Source: Chitinimonas prasina (GTDB lineage: Bacteria > Pseudomonadota > Gammaproteobacteria > Burkholderiales > Chitinimonadaceae). From it: a stretch of DNA of 64,000 nt. Below the pieces are notes generated by a model that saw nothing but the letters and a program-made list of their open reading frames with translations, was not told the DNA's origin and made no database searches. Where the stretch lies: NCBI RefSeq assembly GCF_030160395.1, contig NZ_BSOG01000005.1, positions 156,962 to 220,961 of the forward strand. Direction: 5' to 3'. The position numbers and the translations under genes are program-made. Positions within the stretch are counted from its first letter, which is position 1. Every line of letters starts with the position of its first letter. Positions 24,794 through 34,078 of this stretch are shown piece by piece.

Positions 24794-24817
24794 GACCATG
24801 CCAAACTTGGCATGGTC
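24794..24817 (+). terminator. Terminator of GDSL lipase
   Basis: An 11-bp perfect stem (GACCATGCCAA / TTGGCATGGTC) with a two-base loop is followed by TTCTTCTTT, a short U-rich tail in the lipase direction. Confidence 0.75.
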
Positions 24818-24923
24818 TTCTTCTTTAACCCAAGCGAACCCGAATTGCACCCATCCGCCGTCACTACCTGATGCCAGGCACCCCATATCCGGCGATGTGC
24901 CTGAACGGTTTTTGGGTGGGTCT

Positions 24924-25712
24924 TCAGCTTGTCTTCGGCGCGATGGCTTCTCGCGATACCGGCTCGCCATCCGGGTCATACCGCACCCTTGTATCCATCG
25001 TGCCATCTCCGTTCGTATCCAGCTCCACGTAATCCATCCTCAGTTTCACGTAGTAGACAATCTTGCGCGGCAGGCCGGTATTAGGGTGCAGTATTTCGGT
25101 CCGCGCCAGCACGTCATGCTCGAAGAATTCCTTGTATTCGAAGAAGCTGTCGCCGTCGATATCGCGTTCGGAACTCACGATACTGCCTTCTTCATACCGC
25201 GCCCGCGTTTCCAGGGTGCCATTGAAGTCATCGTCCTGCTCTGAAGCATCGATCATGCCGCGCCGATCATAGTCGCTCGCGTAGTCCATCTTGCCGTCGC
25301 GGTTACGGTCACGCTCTACCTTCTGAAGCGCAGCCCCCGAAAAGCTCCATTTTTCTTCCAGCACGCCGTCTCGGTTGAAATCGATCCCGTCTGTGGTTAC
25401 TGGCGGGCGTAGAGATAGCGCCATCAATGCCGCACCAGCGAAGGCGCCCAGCCCCAGCCATACCCATTTTCCGAGCCGCTTGGGCTCCTGCACAGTAGCG
25501 GGCTGCTCTGCCTCCCAGCGGACAATGATCTCCCTGCCTCGCTCATAGTCAGCTTCCTCGATCATCACGCGCACCAGCGGATGGGCCTGTAGCTCCCCAA
25601 CCCCACCCTCCAAGTATTCGCCATCCACCCTGCCCCTGAGGCCTTCCATCTCCAGCAGGTTAAGAATCATATGTGCCTCGAGGGCATTGGCCGCCTCATA
25701 CAGCTTTCTCAT
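24924..25712 (-). CDS. DUF2007 membrane protein with EF-hand-like Asp repeats
   Basis: A 262-residue protein in three parts. Residues ~1-70 match the DUF2007 (putative signal-transducing, PII-like fold) pattern: MRKLYEAANALEAHMILNLL, VRVMIEEADYERGREII. A single membrane helix lies at ~83-102. The C-terminal half carries repeated Asp-rich loops (DFNRDGVLEE, DRNRDGKMDY, DDDFNGTLET, DIDGDSFFEY, DTNGDGTMDT), typical of EF-hand/dockerin-type calcium loops. By topology the loops should be periplasmic. It stands alone between the lipase and collagenase. Calcium sensing is an inference; no partner is evident. Confidence 0.7.
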   Translation of the reverse strand: MRKLYEAANALEAHMILNLLEMEGLRGRVDGEYLEGGVGELQAHPLVRVMIEEADYERGREIIVRWEAEQPATVQEPKRLGKWVWLGLGAFAGAALMALSLRPPVTTDGIDFNRDGVLEEKWSFSGAALQKVERDRNRDGKMDYASDYDRRGMIDASEQDDDFNGTLETRARYEEGSIVSSERDIDGDSFFEYKEFFEHDVLARTEILHPNTGLPRKIVYYVKLRMDYVELDTNGDGTMDTRVRYDPDGEPVSREAIAPKTS

Positions 25713-26000
25713 ATCACCTCATCCATGGCGAACTTCGCCTAAATCATTGAAAAACAACAAAAACAAACGTTCTTAGCCGTGGCATCCGGCCTACCCAAGC
25801 CAGGACAAGTCATGGACAAACCCGCGCAACCTCTACTTGTCAAAAAACACTGTTCCGGCAATGAACCGCTACAAGATTCCAATCATTCCTTTGCCGCATA
25901 GTAAGCACCGCAACAACACAGGCCAGGTTACCGGCGCGAGTCGCACTGCTCGCAAAGCCAGGGCCCAGGCGATCGTCTACGGAATAAAAGGATAGAGTTG

Positions 26001-28241
26001 ATGAAACCTGCATACCACCGGCCCTTGCTGGCCGCCTTGCTATTGGGTTGTCTCACCCCGCTGGCGCAAGCGCACCCCGACAAGGCGGAGCGCAATCTCC
26101 CCAAGCCGCATACGCGCCAAGTCCTCCCACCAACGGTAGAGCAAAGCCTCTACAACCTGAGTGAAAGCCGCAAGCCCAGGACAGACTTGCAACTGCCCAA
26201 GCAGCACCTCCGCTTTGACCCGAACGTAGCGCCATTGGCGACCACGCCTGAATGCCGGGATATGAACCGCCTGGCCAGCTACTCCGGCAACGATCTGGCC
26301 AATTATATCGTCTCACTACCCGATTACGAGTGCCACTACGGCCTGTTTTCGCTCAATGCGGCCCAGGCCGCGCAGATCTATAGCGCTGGCAACATGAATG
26401 CCGTCGCAGCACGTTTTGCCCAGGAAGCTGCCGCCTACAATGCCAGCAACCGCAATCTCATCAACCTGATCATCTACCTGCGTGCCGGCTACTACCTGGC
26501 CCACGGGAATGTGATGCCATGGCCGTCGAGCACGCTGCTCGGCACCATGCGCCCAGCCATCAGGTCGCTGGTACAGGGCACCGCGCTATTTCAGAACAAC
26601 ACCATTGCACCGCCCACTGCGATGGAAACCATGTACTTGATCACCAACCTGCGCGACGAGGCCTACCACCTTGACGATATGCGGTCGCTGGTGCAGCGCT
26701 ACACCAACACGACGGGTGCCCCCAATGCAGTGCAGCCACTCTTTGTGCGCTCTGCCAGGGATGCCTTCACCGGTGTCTTGACCGTCTATTTCTATGCCAG
26801 CGGTAGATCCGATTCCCAAGTGATCCTGAAGGCCAACCCAAGCCACGCGATTGCGTTGAACCAGTTCGTGGTCAACAACAAGGCCGCCTTGCTCGGCGGT
26901 GCCATCGCCTTCCATCTCACCGACGCGGCCAATGAAGCGTTCCGCATGATGCAGTTCACCGAACTCAAGCCCACCGTCAAGCCCATGATCCAGAACATGC
27001 TGGCCACTACCAGCATGACGGGCGCCGATTCCGCGCTCTGGCTGACGGCAGCAAAGGCAGTCAGGTATTACGACAATGCCAACTGCGCCCAGTATGGTGT
27101 CTGCAACTTCGAAGAGCAGGTCGCCAACGCAGTACTCACCATCAACCACACCTGCAGCCCCTCGATCCGCATCCGTGCGCAGGACATGACCACCGCACAG
27201 CTGCAGGAATCCTGCACGCTGCTGCAAAATGAGGAGGGGTACTTCCACGACATGATGCAGACCAACCGTACGCCGGTGGCCAACGATAACAATACATCGC
27301 TGGAAGTCGTGGTGTTCGACGATTACACCAACTACGACAAGTACGCCTCTATCATCTACGACATCGACACCGACAACGGTGGCATGTACCTGGAAGGCAA
27401 CCCTGCCGCCGCTGGTAACCAGGCCCGCTTTATTGCCCACGAAGCCTCATGGCTGCGCCCGACCTTCAAGGTCTGGAACCTTGAGCACGAGTATGTGCAT
27501 TACCTTGATGGCCGATTCAATATGTATGGCGATTTTGGCGCCAGCGTTGCGAAGCCCACGGTATGGTGGCTAGAGGGCTTGGGTGAATATCTCTCGCTGC
27601 GCAATAACAACCAGGCCAGCATAGACGCTGCACGCAACGGCCAATACAAGCTCAGCCAGATCTTCGGCAACAACTACGCCATGAGCGACTACACCAACCG
27701 TGCGTATCGCTGGGGCTATATGGCAACGCGGTTCATGTTTGAACGCCATCGCAGCGATGTGGACAACGTGGTTGCGCGCTTCCGTACCGGTGATTACAAC
27801 GGCTATCAGACCTACATGAGCCAGATCGGTACAAGCTACGACACCGAGTTCGCCGCGTGGGCGCAAACAGCCACCACAGCCGGGGAGCCACCGATGCCAG
27901 GCAACAATGTTATCTTGCCGGCTTGCAACCACCCTTACTACCTGAGCAACGGTTGCTCGATCGGTGGCTGGACAAGCAGCACACGCTCTTACGCCTACAT
28001 CCTGCTGCCTATCGGTGCGCGCAACCTGAAACTCTGGACCACTGGCGGAACCGGTGATGTCGATCTGTACGCAGGCTTCAACCGCTATCCCACCACCACA
28101 GTTTTTGATGCGTCTTCGATACACACTGGCAACAATGAGAGTATCACTGTTGCAGCACCACCAACCAAGCAGTGGATATACATCATGATGCAGGCCAAGC
28201 AGCCTTTCAGCGGGGTTAGCATCAACGCCACGTATGACTGA
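26001..28241 (+). CDS. M9-family collagenase (secreted metallopeptidase)
   Basis: A 746-residue secreted zinc protease of the microbial collagenase family. It has a signal peptide (~1-25) and a large helical activator half (~80-390). The catalytic motif is LEHEYVHYLDGRFNMYGDFG, with His496 and His500 of HEYVH, and the downstream Glu is in WWLEGLGEYLS (~525-529). A C-terminal pre-peptidase (PPC-like) domain spans ~645-746 (AYILLPIGARNLKLWTTGGT, DVDLYAGF). It degrades collagen or gelatin outside the cell. The ATG follows AAAGGA. Residues around HEYVHYLDGRF are as in Vibrio collagenases. It is monocistronic, with a terminator just downstream. Confidence 0.9.
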   Translation: MKPAYHRPLLAALLLGCLTPLAQAHPDKAERNLPKPHTRQVLPPTVEQSLYNLSESRKPRTDLQLPKQHLRFDPNVAPLATTPECRDMNRLASYSGNDLANYIVSLPDYECHYGLFSLNAAQAAQIYSAGNMNAVAARFAQEAAAYNASNRNLINLIIYLRAGYYLAHGNVMPWPSSTLLGTMRPAIRSLVQGTALFQNNTIAPPTAMETMYLITNLRDEAYHLDDMRSLVQRYTNTTGAPNAVQPLFVRSARDAFTGVLTVYFYASGRSDSQVILKANPSHAIALNQFVVNNKAALLGGAIAFHLTDAANEAFRMMQFTELKPTVKPMIQNMLATTSMTGADSALWLTAAKAVRYYDNANCAQYGVCNFEEQVANAVLTINHTCSPSIRIRAQDMTTAQLQESCTLLQNEEGYFHDMMQTNRTPVANDNNTSLEVVVFDDYTNYDKYASIIYDIDTDNGGMYLEGNPAAAGNQARFIAHEASWLRPTFKVWNLEHEYVHYLDGRFNMYGDFGASVAKPTVWWLEGLGEYLSLRNNNQASIDAARNGQYKLSQIFGNNYAMSDYTNRAYRWGYMATRFMFERHRSDVDNVVARFRTGDYNGYQTYMSQIGTSYDTEFAAWAQTATTAGEPPMPGNNVILPACNHPYYLSNGCSIGGWTSSTRSYAYILLPIGARNLKLWTTGGTGDVDLYAGFNRYPTTTVFDASSIHTGNNESITVAAPPTKQWIYIMMQAKQPFSGVSINATYD

Positions 28242-28269
28242 ACCTAGGTAAACCGATTCGGCAGTACCT

Positions 28270-28300
28270 GAAAAGCCACTGGGCCCTCCAGTGGCTTTTC
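28270..28300 (+). terminator. Terminator of collagenase gene
   Basis: A perfect 13-bp stem (GAAAAGCCACTGG / CCAGTGGCTTTTC) with a short loop sits 29 bp after the collagenase stop, with a modest T-run. Confidence 0.8.
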
Positions 28301-28447
28301 CTGTTCTTTGCTAATAAATAGGCAGGGATGGCGGGCCATCCCGCGAGGGCCGGCTGCAGAACCATGCAGTGCGCGCAGCCCAAAGACATGCAGCAGGCCA
28401 TGCCTCGCTGCGAGCCGCCGGGCGCCCGGCATACCTGGGAGTTACCC

Positions 28448-29215
28448 ATGCTTGCAGTCAGCATCCTGGCTAGCCATCGCCCCTATGTTGTGAGGCAGTT
28501 GAACGACGTGCTATTTGTGGAATCGTTGTTCGAGCGGCTCCCTGATGTTGTCTTTTCCGTCAAGGATACGGAAGGACGCTATCTCGCCATGTCCAATGGC
28601 TGTGTTGCCCGCTGCCACTTGCGGAATAAGCATGAGGCCATTGGTTGTACCGCATATGATCTATTTCCCAGCCACATGGCAAAACGCTACTGCGCGCAGG
28701 ATGCCCTTGTTTTCGCCGCCAGCCGGCCCATCGTCGATAGCCTGGACCTGACGCTGTACAACGACGGAGGTGCAGGCTGGTGCGTTTCCAACAAGCAACC
28801 CATACAGGATGCCGAGGGCCGGCTGCTTGGGCTAGTCTGCATCTCCAAGGATCTGACCGAGCTGAGCCGCGAGGGCCTGCTTGATGCTGGATTCGCACGC
28901 ACCATTGATTACATCCAAGCCAACTATGCCCGTCATCTTACCCTTCAGGAACTAGCCGATATCGCAGGTCTTTCTATCGCACAACTGGATCGACGGATGA
29001 AATGGGTGTTCCAGGTCAGTACCGGCGAGTTCGTCAGGCGCACCCGGCTTGAAGCCGCACTGCATGCCATTCGTTCCTCGTCGGCTTCCATTGCCGACAT
29101 CGCGGTCGATACCGGCTTCTTTGACCAGAGCGCCTTGCATAAGCAATGCAAGCAGGCCACGGGGCTCAGCCCGCGCCAGCTGCGGCTGCTGCAAGGGCGT
29201 GAGCGCGTCGGATGA
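28448..29215 (+). CDS. PAS domain / AraC-type transcriptional regulator
   Basis: A 255-residue regulator. An N-terminal PAS sensor (~15-140; LPDVVFSVKDTEGRYLAMSN, QPIQDAEGRLLGLVCISKDL) is joined to a C-terminal AraC double HTH (~155-250; IQANYARHLTLQELADIAGL, DIAVDTGFFDQSALHKQCKQ). PAS-AraC proteins sense small ligands or redox state and activate nearby or distant operons. The start at MLAVSIL follows GGGAG; an upstream in-frame ATG at 28328 has no good ribosome site and lies just past the collagenase terminator. The target is unknown; the collagenase is a possible candidate by position only. Confidence 0.8.
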   Translation: MLAVSILASHRPYVVRQLNDVLFVESLFERLPDVVFSVKDTEGRYLAMSNGCVARCHLRNKHEAIGCTAYDLFPSHMAKRYCAQDALVFAASRPIVDSLDLTLYNDGGAGWCVSNKQPIQDAEGRLLGLVCISKDLTELSREGLLDAGFARTIDYIQANYARHLTLQELADIAGLSIAQLDRRMKWVFQVSTGEFVRRTRLEAALHAIRSSSASIADIAVDTGFFDQSALHKQCKQATGLSPRQLRLLQGRERVG

Positions 29216-29244
29216 TGAGCGGCACGCTCATCGATCGGACATAA

Positions 29245-29277
29245 AAAAAACGGCAACCCGATGGGTTGCCGTTTTTT
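29245..29277. terminator. Bidirectional terminator
   Basis: AAAAAACGGCAACCC-GAT-GGGTTGCCGTTTTTT is a perfect stem with A and T runs on both sides, between the convergent PAS-AraC and typA genes. It should terminate both. Confidence 0.9.
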
Positions 29278-29299
29278 CCACTCACCAAACAGGCTGCAA

Positions 29300-31117
29300 T
29301 CAGCCTTCCGAAGCACGCTGGGCGCGCTTGCGGTCATGCTCATTCAGGTGGCGCTTGCGGATACGGATGCTCACCGGGGTGATTTCCACCAGTTCGTCGT
29401 CATCGATGAACTCCACGGCCGATTCCAGCGTCAGCTTGATCGGGGTGGTCAGGCGCACAGCCTCATCGGTACCCGAGGCGCGCACGTTGGTCAGCTGCTT
29501 GCCCTTGATCGGGTTCACGATCAGATCGTTGTCGCGGCTATGGATGCCGATGATCATGCCTTCATACAGCTTGTCGCCAGGGCTCACGAACATGCGGCCG
29601 CGGTCTTCCAGCTTCCACAGTGCATAGGCCACGGCTTCGCCGTCATCCTGCGAGATCAGAACGCCATTGTGACGGCCAGGCATATCAGGCTTGGTCGGAG
29701 CGTAGTCGTCAAACACGTGGCTCATCAGGCCGGTACCACGAGTCATGGTCATGAAGTCGGACTGGAAGCCGATCAGGCCACGGGCAGGAATATGGTATTC
29801 CAGGCGGGTACGACCCTGGCCATCGCTTTCCATATTGGTCAGCTCGCCACGGCGACGACCGATTTCTTCCATGATGGCGCCCTGGTGGCTGTCTTCCAGG
29901 TCGATGGTCAGGTTTTCATACGGCTCGCACTTCACGCCGTTGATTTCCTTGTACACCACGCGCGGCTTGGCCACGGCCATTTCGAAGCCTTCGCGACGCA
30001 TGCTTTCCAGCAGGATGGTCAGGTGCAGTTCACCGCGACCAGAGACACGGAAGATATCCGCATCGCTGGTATCTTCAACACGCAGCGCCACATTGGTCAG
30101 CAGTTCCTTGTTCAGGCGGTCGCGAATCTGGCGGCTGGTCACGAACTTGCCTTCGGTGCCGGCCAACGGCGAGGTATTCACCATGAAGTCCATGGTCAGG
30201 GTGGGCTCGTCCACACCCAGGACCGGCAGACCTACCGGGGATTCCTTGTCACAGATGGTGACGCCAATACCGATATCGTCCAGACCGGAGATGATGATGA
30301 TGTCGCCAGCCTCGGCCGACTCCACAGGCACCCGCTCCAGGCCCTGGAAACCCAGCACCTGGTTGATGCGGCCGGAAGCCACCTGCTCTTCATGGTTCAT
30401 CACCACGACTTGCTGGCCCGGCTTGATGCGGCCGTTGATCACGCGTCCAACCCCCAGGCGACCGGTATAGGTGGAGTAATCCAGTGCGGCCAGTTGCAGC
30501 TGTAGCGGTGCATCAGGGTTACCCGGCGGGGTAGGAACATGCTTGAGCACGGTCTCGAACAGGGGGCGCATATTGTCCGAGGTTTCATCCAGGTTCAGCT
30601 TGGCGAAACCGTTCAGGCCCGACGCGTAGATGATGGGGAAGTCGAGCTGCTCGTCGGTCGCACCCAGGCGGTCAAACAGGTCGAAGGTCTGGTCCAGCAC
30701 CCAATCAGGGCGCGCACCAGGACGGTCCACCTTGTTGATCACCACGATGGGGCGCAGGCCCAGGGCCAATGCCTTCTTGGTCACGAAGCGGGTTTGCGGC
30801 ATGGGGCCTTCGACGGCATCGACCAGCAGCAGTACGCCGTCCACCATGCCCAGCACCCGCTCAACCTCGCCACCGAAGTCGGCGTGGCCGGGGGTGTCGA
30901 CGATATTGATGTGCGTGCCTTCGAAATCGATGGCAGTGTTCTTGGCCAGAATCGTGATGCCGCGCTCTTTTTCAAGATCGTTGCTGTCCATCACGCGTTC
31001 GTCGACCTGCTGGTTTTCACGGAAGGTGCCCGATTGGCGCAGCAATTGGTCCACCAGCGTGGTCTTGCCATGGTCAACGTGGGCGATGATAGCGATGTTA
31101 CGTAATGCGCGGCTCAT
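29300..31117 (-). CDS. typA: Ribosome-associated GTPase TypA/BipA
   Basis: A 605-residue translational GTPase of normal family length. The G domain carries [19 protein letters not shown] (G1), RGITI (G2), [11 protein letters not shown] (G3) and [11 protein letters not shown] (G4). It is followed by the EF-G-like domains and the BipA-specific C-terminal domain ([20 protein letters not shown]). It binds 70S ribosomes and supports assembly and stress or cold growth. The divergent neighbour is a DEAD-box helicase with a long leader, so the pair may share a cold-response role. The ATG lies about 20 bp downstream of an AT-rich promoter region. Confidence 0.97.
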   Translation of the reverse strand: MSRALRNIAIIAHVDHGKTTLVDQLLRQSGTFRENQQVDERVMDSNDLEKERGITILAKNTAIDFEGTHINIVDTPGHADFGGEVERVLGMVDGVLLLVDAVEGPMPQTRFVTKKALALGLRPIVVINKVDRPGARPDWVLDQTFDLFDRLGATDEQLDFPIIYASGLNGFAKLNLDETSDNMRPLFETVLKHVPTPPGNPDAPLQLQLAALDYSTYTGRLGVGRVINGRIKPGQQVVVMNHEEQVASGRINQVLGFQGLERVPVESAEAGDIIIISGLDDIGIGVTICDKESPVGLPVLGVDEPTLTMDFMVNTSPLAGTEGKFVTSRQIRDRLNKELLTNVALRVEDTSDADIFRVSGRGELHLTILLESMRREGFEMAVAKPRVVYKEINGVKCEPYENLTIDLEDSHQGAIMEEIGRRRGELTNMESDGQGRTRLEYHIPARGLIGFQSDFMTMTRGTGLMSHVFDDYAPTKPDMPGRHNGVLISQDDGEAVAYALWKLEDRGRMFVSPGDKLYEGMIIGIHSRDNDLIVNPIKGKQLTNVRASGTDEAVRLTTPIKLTLESAVEFIDDDELVEITPVSIRIRKRHLNEHDRKRAQRASEG

Positions 31118-31550
31118 AAGAGAAACCTGTCAATTTCGATTCTGGAAACGGAGCATTTTAGCATGCCGATCTTTCTGCAACGCACAAAGTATTTGATTTT
31201 TTCTTTTGTTTTCAGCATACTGCGCCCCGTTGCATCGAAACACGGTGCACGATCATCGATACCTGACCTCCGCGCCGTTGCAGTTTCAACGTTTTGGCGC
31301 TCTTTCGGTTAGCGTCGATGTGGCGCTGCCGATCCGCATATCAGCCTAAGTTCGGGCCCTGCCGATCTCAGCTTTGTCAGCCTGGGAAAACCAGGCTAGT
31401 AAACCAATTACGAATCTACGCGCATGCCGCGCCGGACGGGTTTTAGCCTGTCGGCCCATAATACGGGGCTTGTTTAGTCGTGGCGTCTGTGCTCGGGTTC
31501 GTTCGCTTTCCGATTAATTGTTATCGGCAAGCACCACCTAGGAAACCGCT

Positions 31551-33341
31551 TTGACACAAGTCACCTTCGCCGACCTCGGCCTTGCCCAGCCTATTCTTGA
31601 CACCCTCGTTACCTCTGGCTACACCGAACCCACGCCAGTCCAAGCAGCCGCCATTCCCCTGCTGCTGCAACGTCGCGATGTCATGGCTTCGGCAGCCACC
31701 GGCACAGGCAAGACCGCAGCCTTCATGCTGCCCGCACTGAACTTCCTGACCGAAAAAACCGAACGCCCCGGCAAGGGCCCACGCATTCTGGTGCTGTCGC
31801 CCACCCGTGAACTGGCTGCCCAGATCAAGAGCGCTGCCGAAACCTATGGCAAGCAAATCCGCCACGCCAAGGTGGTCAGCGTTGTGGGCGGCATGCCTTA
31901 CCCGCTGCAGATCAAGCTGCTGTCCAGCCCCGTCGAAATCCTGGTCGCCACCCCTGGCCGCCTGATCGACCTGATGGACCGTGGCCGTATCGACCTGGGC
32001 CGTCTTGAAATGCTGGTACTGGACGAAGCCGACCGCATGCTGGATCTGGGCTTCCGCGACGATATCGCCCATATCGCCACCAAGCTGCCCAAGGAGCGCG
32101 TCACCGCCCTGTTCTCGGCCACGCTGGATGGCGATATCGCCACCATCGCCCAGTCGTTGCTGACCGACCCACAGCGCATTGAAATTGCCCCGCCGCCCAA
32201 GCGCCAGGAACAGATTGTCGAAAAGCTGCACTACGCTGACGACATCACCCACAAAGCCAAGCTGCTGGATCGCATCCTGGAAGACGAAGCCGTCGGCCAG
32301 GCCATCATCTTCATCGCCACCAAGCTGGACGCCGCTGACCTTGCCGACCGCCTGCTGGGCCAAGGCAAGAAGGCCGCCGCCCTGCACGGCGACATGCCGC
32401 AGCGCGAGCGTACCCGTACCCTGGCCCGCCTGAAGAAGGGCGAGATCGATGTGCTGGTCGCCACCGACGTCGCTGCCCGTGGTATTGATGTGGCCGGCAT
32501 CACCCACGTGGTGAACTTCGACCTGCCTAAGTTTGCCGAAGACTACGTCCACCGTATTGGCCGTACCGGCCGCGCTGGCCGTGACGGTATTGCCATCTCC
32601 TTCGCTGCCAAGCACGAAGTGCCTGCCCTGCGCCGCATCGAGAAATTTGTTGGCCGCAAGTTCAATCCGTATCAATTGGAAGGCCTCGAAGCTCGCTTCG
32701 AGCCACGCCCGAGCAACGGTGGCAGCCGCTTTGGCAGCCGTGATGGCGCCGGTGCCCGCAACAAGTTCAGCGACAAGCCGCGTGATGGTGGCAAGCGCTT
32801 TGACGAGCGCAAGCCCGCCGGCGAAGGCCGCAGCTACGGCGATCGCAAGCCTTTCGGCGAAAAGACCTACGGCGAGCGCAAGGCCTACGGCGACCGCCCT
32901 GCCGGTGATCGTCCCGCTGGTGACCGCAAGCCCTACGGCGATCGTCCCGCTGGTGATCGCAAGCCTTTCGGCGACCGCCCTGCCGGTGATCGCGACAACT
33001 ACGGCAACCGCAAGCCTGCTGGCGAAGGCCGCAGCTTCGGCGACCGCAAGCCTTACGGCGACCGCGACAACATCGGCAACCGTGACAACGTTGGCAACCG
33101 CGCGCCCCGTGCCAGCCGTGCAGACTTCAAGGGCCTGGAAACCGATGCCACCGTGTACTCGGAACAGCCTCGCCTGACCCTGCACAGCCCGCTGGATGGC
33201 GGTAACCGCAAGCCGGGCAACCGCGGTGGCAATGGCAACGGTAAGCCATCGTTCAATCGTGGCGGTGGTGACAATCGTGGCAACGTCGCACCCAAGCGCC
33301 CAGGAGGCCGTCCGTCCTTCAGCAACCGAGACTTCGATTAA
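31551..33341 (+). CDS. DEAD-box RNA helicase with basic repeat tail (TTG start)
   Basis: A 596-residue RhlE/DeaD-type helicase. The core (~1-370) has the Q motif (GYTEPTPVQAAAI), [25 protein letters not shown], and [11 protein letters not shown]. The ~220-residue tail is built from imperfect Gly-Asp-Arg-Pro units (GDRKPYGDRPAGDRKPFGDR...), a disordered RNA-binding extension. No in-frame ATG fits; TTG at 31551 follows AGGAAACC at good spacing and gives the expected N-terminus. The 433-bp region shared with typA is far longer than a promoter needs, so a structured cold-type 5' leader is plausible. ATP-dependent RNA unwinding in ribosome assembly or decay is the expected role. Confidence 0.92.
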   Translation: MTQVTFADLGLAQPILDTLVTSGYTEPTPVQAAAIPLLLQRRDVMASAATGTGKTAAFMLPALNFLTEKTERPGKGPRILVLSPTRELAAQIKSAAETYGKQIRHAKVVSVVGGMPYPLQIKLLSSPVEILVATPGRLIDLMDRGRIDLGRLEMLVLDEADRMLDLGFRDDIAHIATKLPKERVTALFSATLDGDIATIAQSLLTDPQRIEIAPPPKRQEQIVEKLHYADDITHKAKLLDRILEDEAVGQAIIFIATKLDAADLADRLLGQGKKAAALHGDMPQRERTRTLARLKKGEIDVLVATDVAARGIDVAGITHVVNFDLPKFAEDYVHRIGRTGRAGRDGIAISFAAKHEVPALRRIEKFVGRKFNPYQLEGLEARFEPRPSNGGSRFGSRDGAGARNKFSDKPRDGGKRFDERKPAGEGRSYGDRKPFGEKTYGERKAYGDRPAGDRPAGDRKPYGDRPAGDRKPFGDRPAGDRDNYGNRKPAGEGRSFGDRKPYGDRDNIGNRDNVGNRAPRASRADFKGLETDATVYSEQPRLTLHSPLDGGNRKPGNRGGNGNGKPSFNRGGGDNRGNVAPKRPGGRPSFSNRDFD

Positions 33342-33360
33342 GTCGTCGTCTCGCGCAAGA

Positions 33361-33390
33361 AAAAAAACCGCTCTCAGGAGCGGTTTTTTT
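33361..33390 (+). terminator. Strong Rho-independent terminator
   Basis: AAAAAAACCGCTC-TCAG-GAGCGGTTTTTTT: a perfect 13-bp stem 20 bp after the helicase stop. Confidence 0.92.
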
Positions 33391-33771
33391 ACGCCCACGT
33401 ACCGCAAGTCAGCGGGCCGCACACTAAGCTGATTCAGATAATTACAACAAGTGATGCCGCTAGCCTCGCACACCAGATCAACATCCAGGGAGCGGAGTGC
33501 CCATGCTAGGCATACCCGGCTGAAGTCGGGACAAGCCGGATCAGCTGCAAGGGGAAACCCGCCCCTGTAAGCACATGTAAATACCACCGAGATCACCAAT
33601 AGCGCCTAAGCCACGTGCCAGCAAAGCGGCAGGCCGGCACAGTGCATGGTCCGGCACACGCGTCGCTGGAACAAATACACATTGGCATAAGCCACACCCG
33701 CCAGAGTGCGTTAGCCGACGCCAATCTGCTTACCTCCTATGGCATAAGCTGACTATGAGGCCAGCCGCAAA
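33391..33771. other. Gene-free interval with partial cobalamin-riboswitch-like strings
   Basis: No ORF of protein character is visible on either strand. The stretch 33515-33585 contains strings reminiscent of cobalamin riboswitches (CCCGCCCCTGTAAGC, AAATACCACCG), but no GGTG-AA-TCC element and no clear B12 box (GCCAGGAGACCTGCC) follow. Several GGCATAAGC-like repeats occur near 33683 and 33740. I cannot assign a function; it may be a decayed leader or non-coding RNA. Confidence 0.2.
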
Positions 33772-33876
33772 ATGCGCCAGATAGCTGAGGTACTCAAGGG
33801 GCTTGCCCAAGCCGCCCAGGGCAGCAGCATGGCAGCCGAAATGCTGGCACCATCTCAGGCGAGGAAAAGAGCATGA
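33772..33876 (+). CDS. Possible 34-residue peptide, coupled
   Basis: A small ORF starting MRQIAEVLKGLAQAAQGS, amphipathic and Ala-rich, ending in ARKRA. Its stop overlaps the start of the next small ORF (ATGA). A GAGG lies 11 bases before the ATG. The codon pattern looks protein-like, but the size and lack of a recognised family keep this weak. Confidence 0.25.
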   Translation: MRQIAEVLKGLAQAAQGSSMAAEMLAPSQARKRA

Positions 33877-34070
33877 TGGCCGAAGGCCTGCGCCAACGCA
33901 TAGGCTACCTAAGCCTGCCTACGGGCGGCCCAGACACGCGCCGCGTGCGCCGCGTCAGAAAAAGGCGGCATGAGCGACCCAGATTTGCTATGTCCCCCTG
34001 GAGCCTGGTCACGATCTATTCACCCCGGCGCCAGATAGCGCGGGCCATCCACCGCGTGTTGACCATGTGA
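33873..34070 (+). CDS. Possible 65-residue Arg-rich protein
   Basis: The ORF starts MMAEGLRQRIGYLSLP and has a very basic middle (RRVRRVRKRRHERPR). GAGG sits eight bases before the ATG. It overlaps the previous small ORF by four bases and ends eight bases before the Sel1 gene, an arrangement typical of an operon. No family is recognised, and out-of-frame GC-rich DNA often yields Arg-rich reading frames, so it may be spurious. Confidence 0.25.
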   Translation: MMAEGLRQRIGYLSLPTGGPDTRRVRRVRKRRHERPRFAMSPWSLVTIYSPRRQIARAIHRVLTM

Positions 34071-34078
34071 GGTTGTCC

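Noticed and set aside
25763..25776. Further fatty-acid operator near the collagenase promoter (CAAACGTTCTTAGC)
   Set aside because: Only the left half matches CAAAC; the right half TTAGC breaks the dyad, and collagenase has no lipid link.
33515..33590. Cobalamin riboswitch
   Set aside because: Strings like CCCGCCCCTGTAAGC and ATACCACCG occur, but the GGTGAAATCC element and B12 box are missing, and the nearest downstream gene is not a B12 gene.
31521..33599. 692-codon minus-strand frame across the DEAD-box helicase
   Set aside because: Low-complexity Ala/Val repeats arise from the reverse of the helicase repeat tail; the helicase motifs on the plus strand are decisive.
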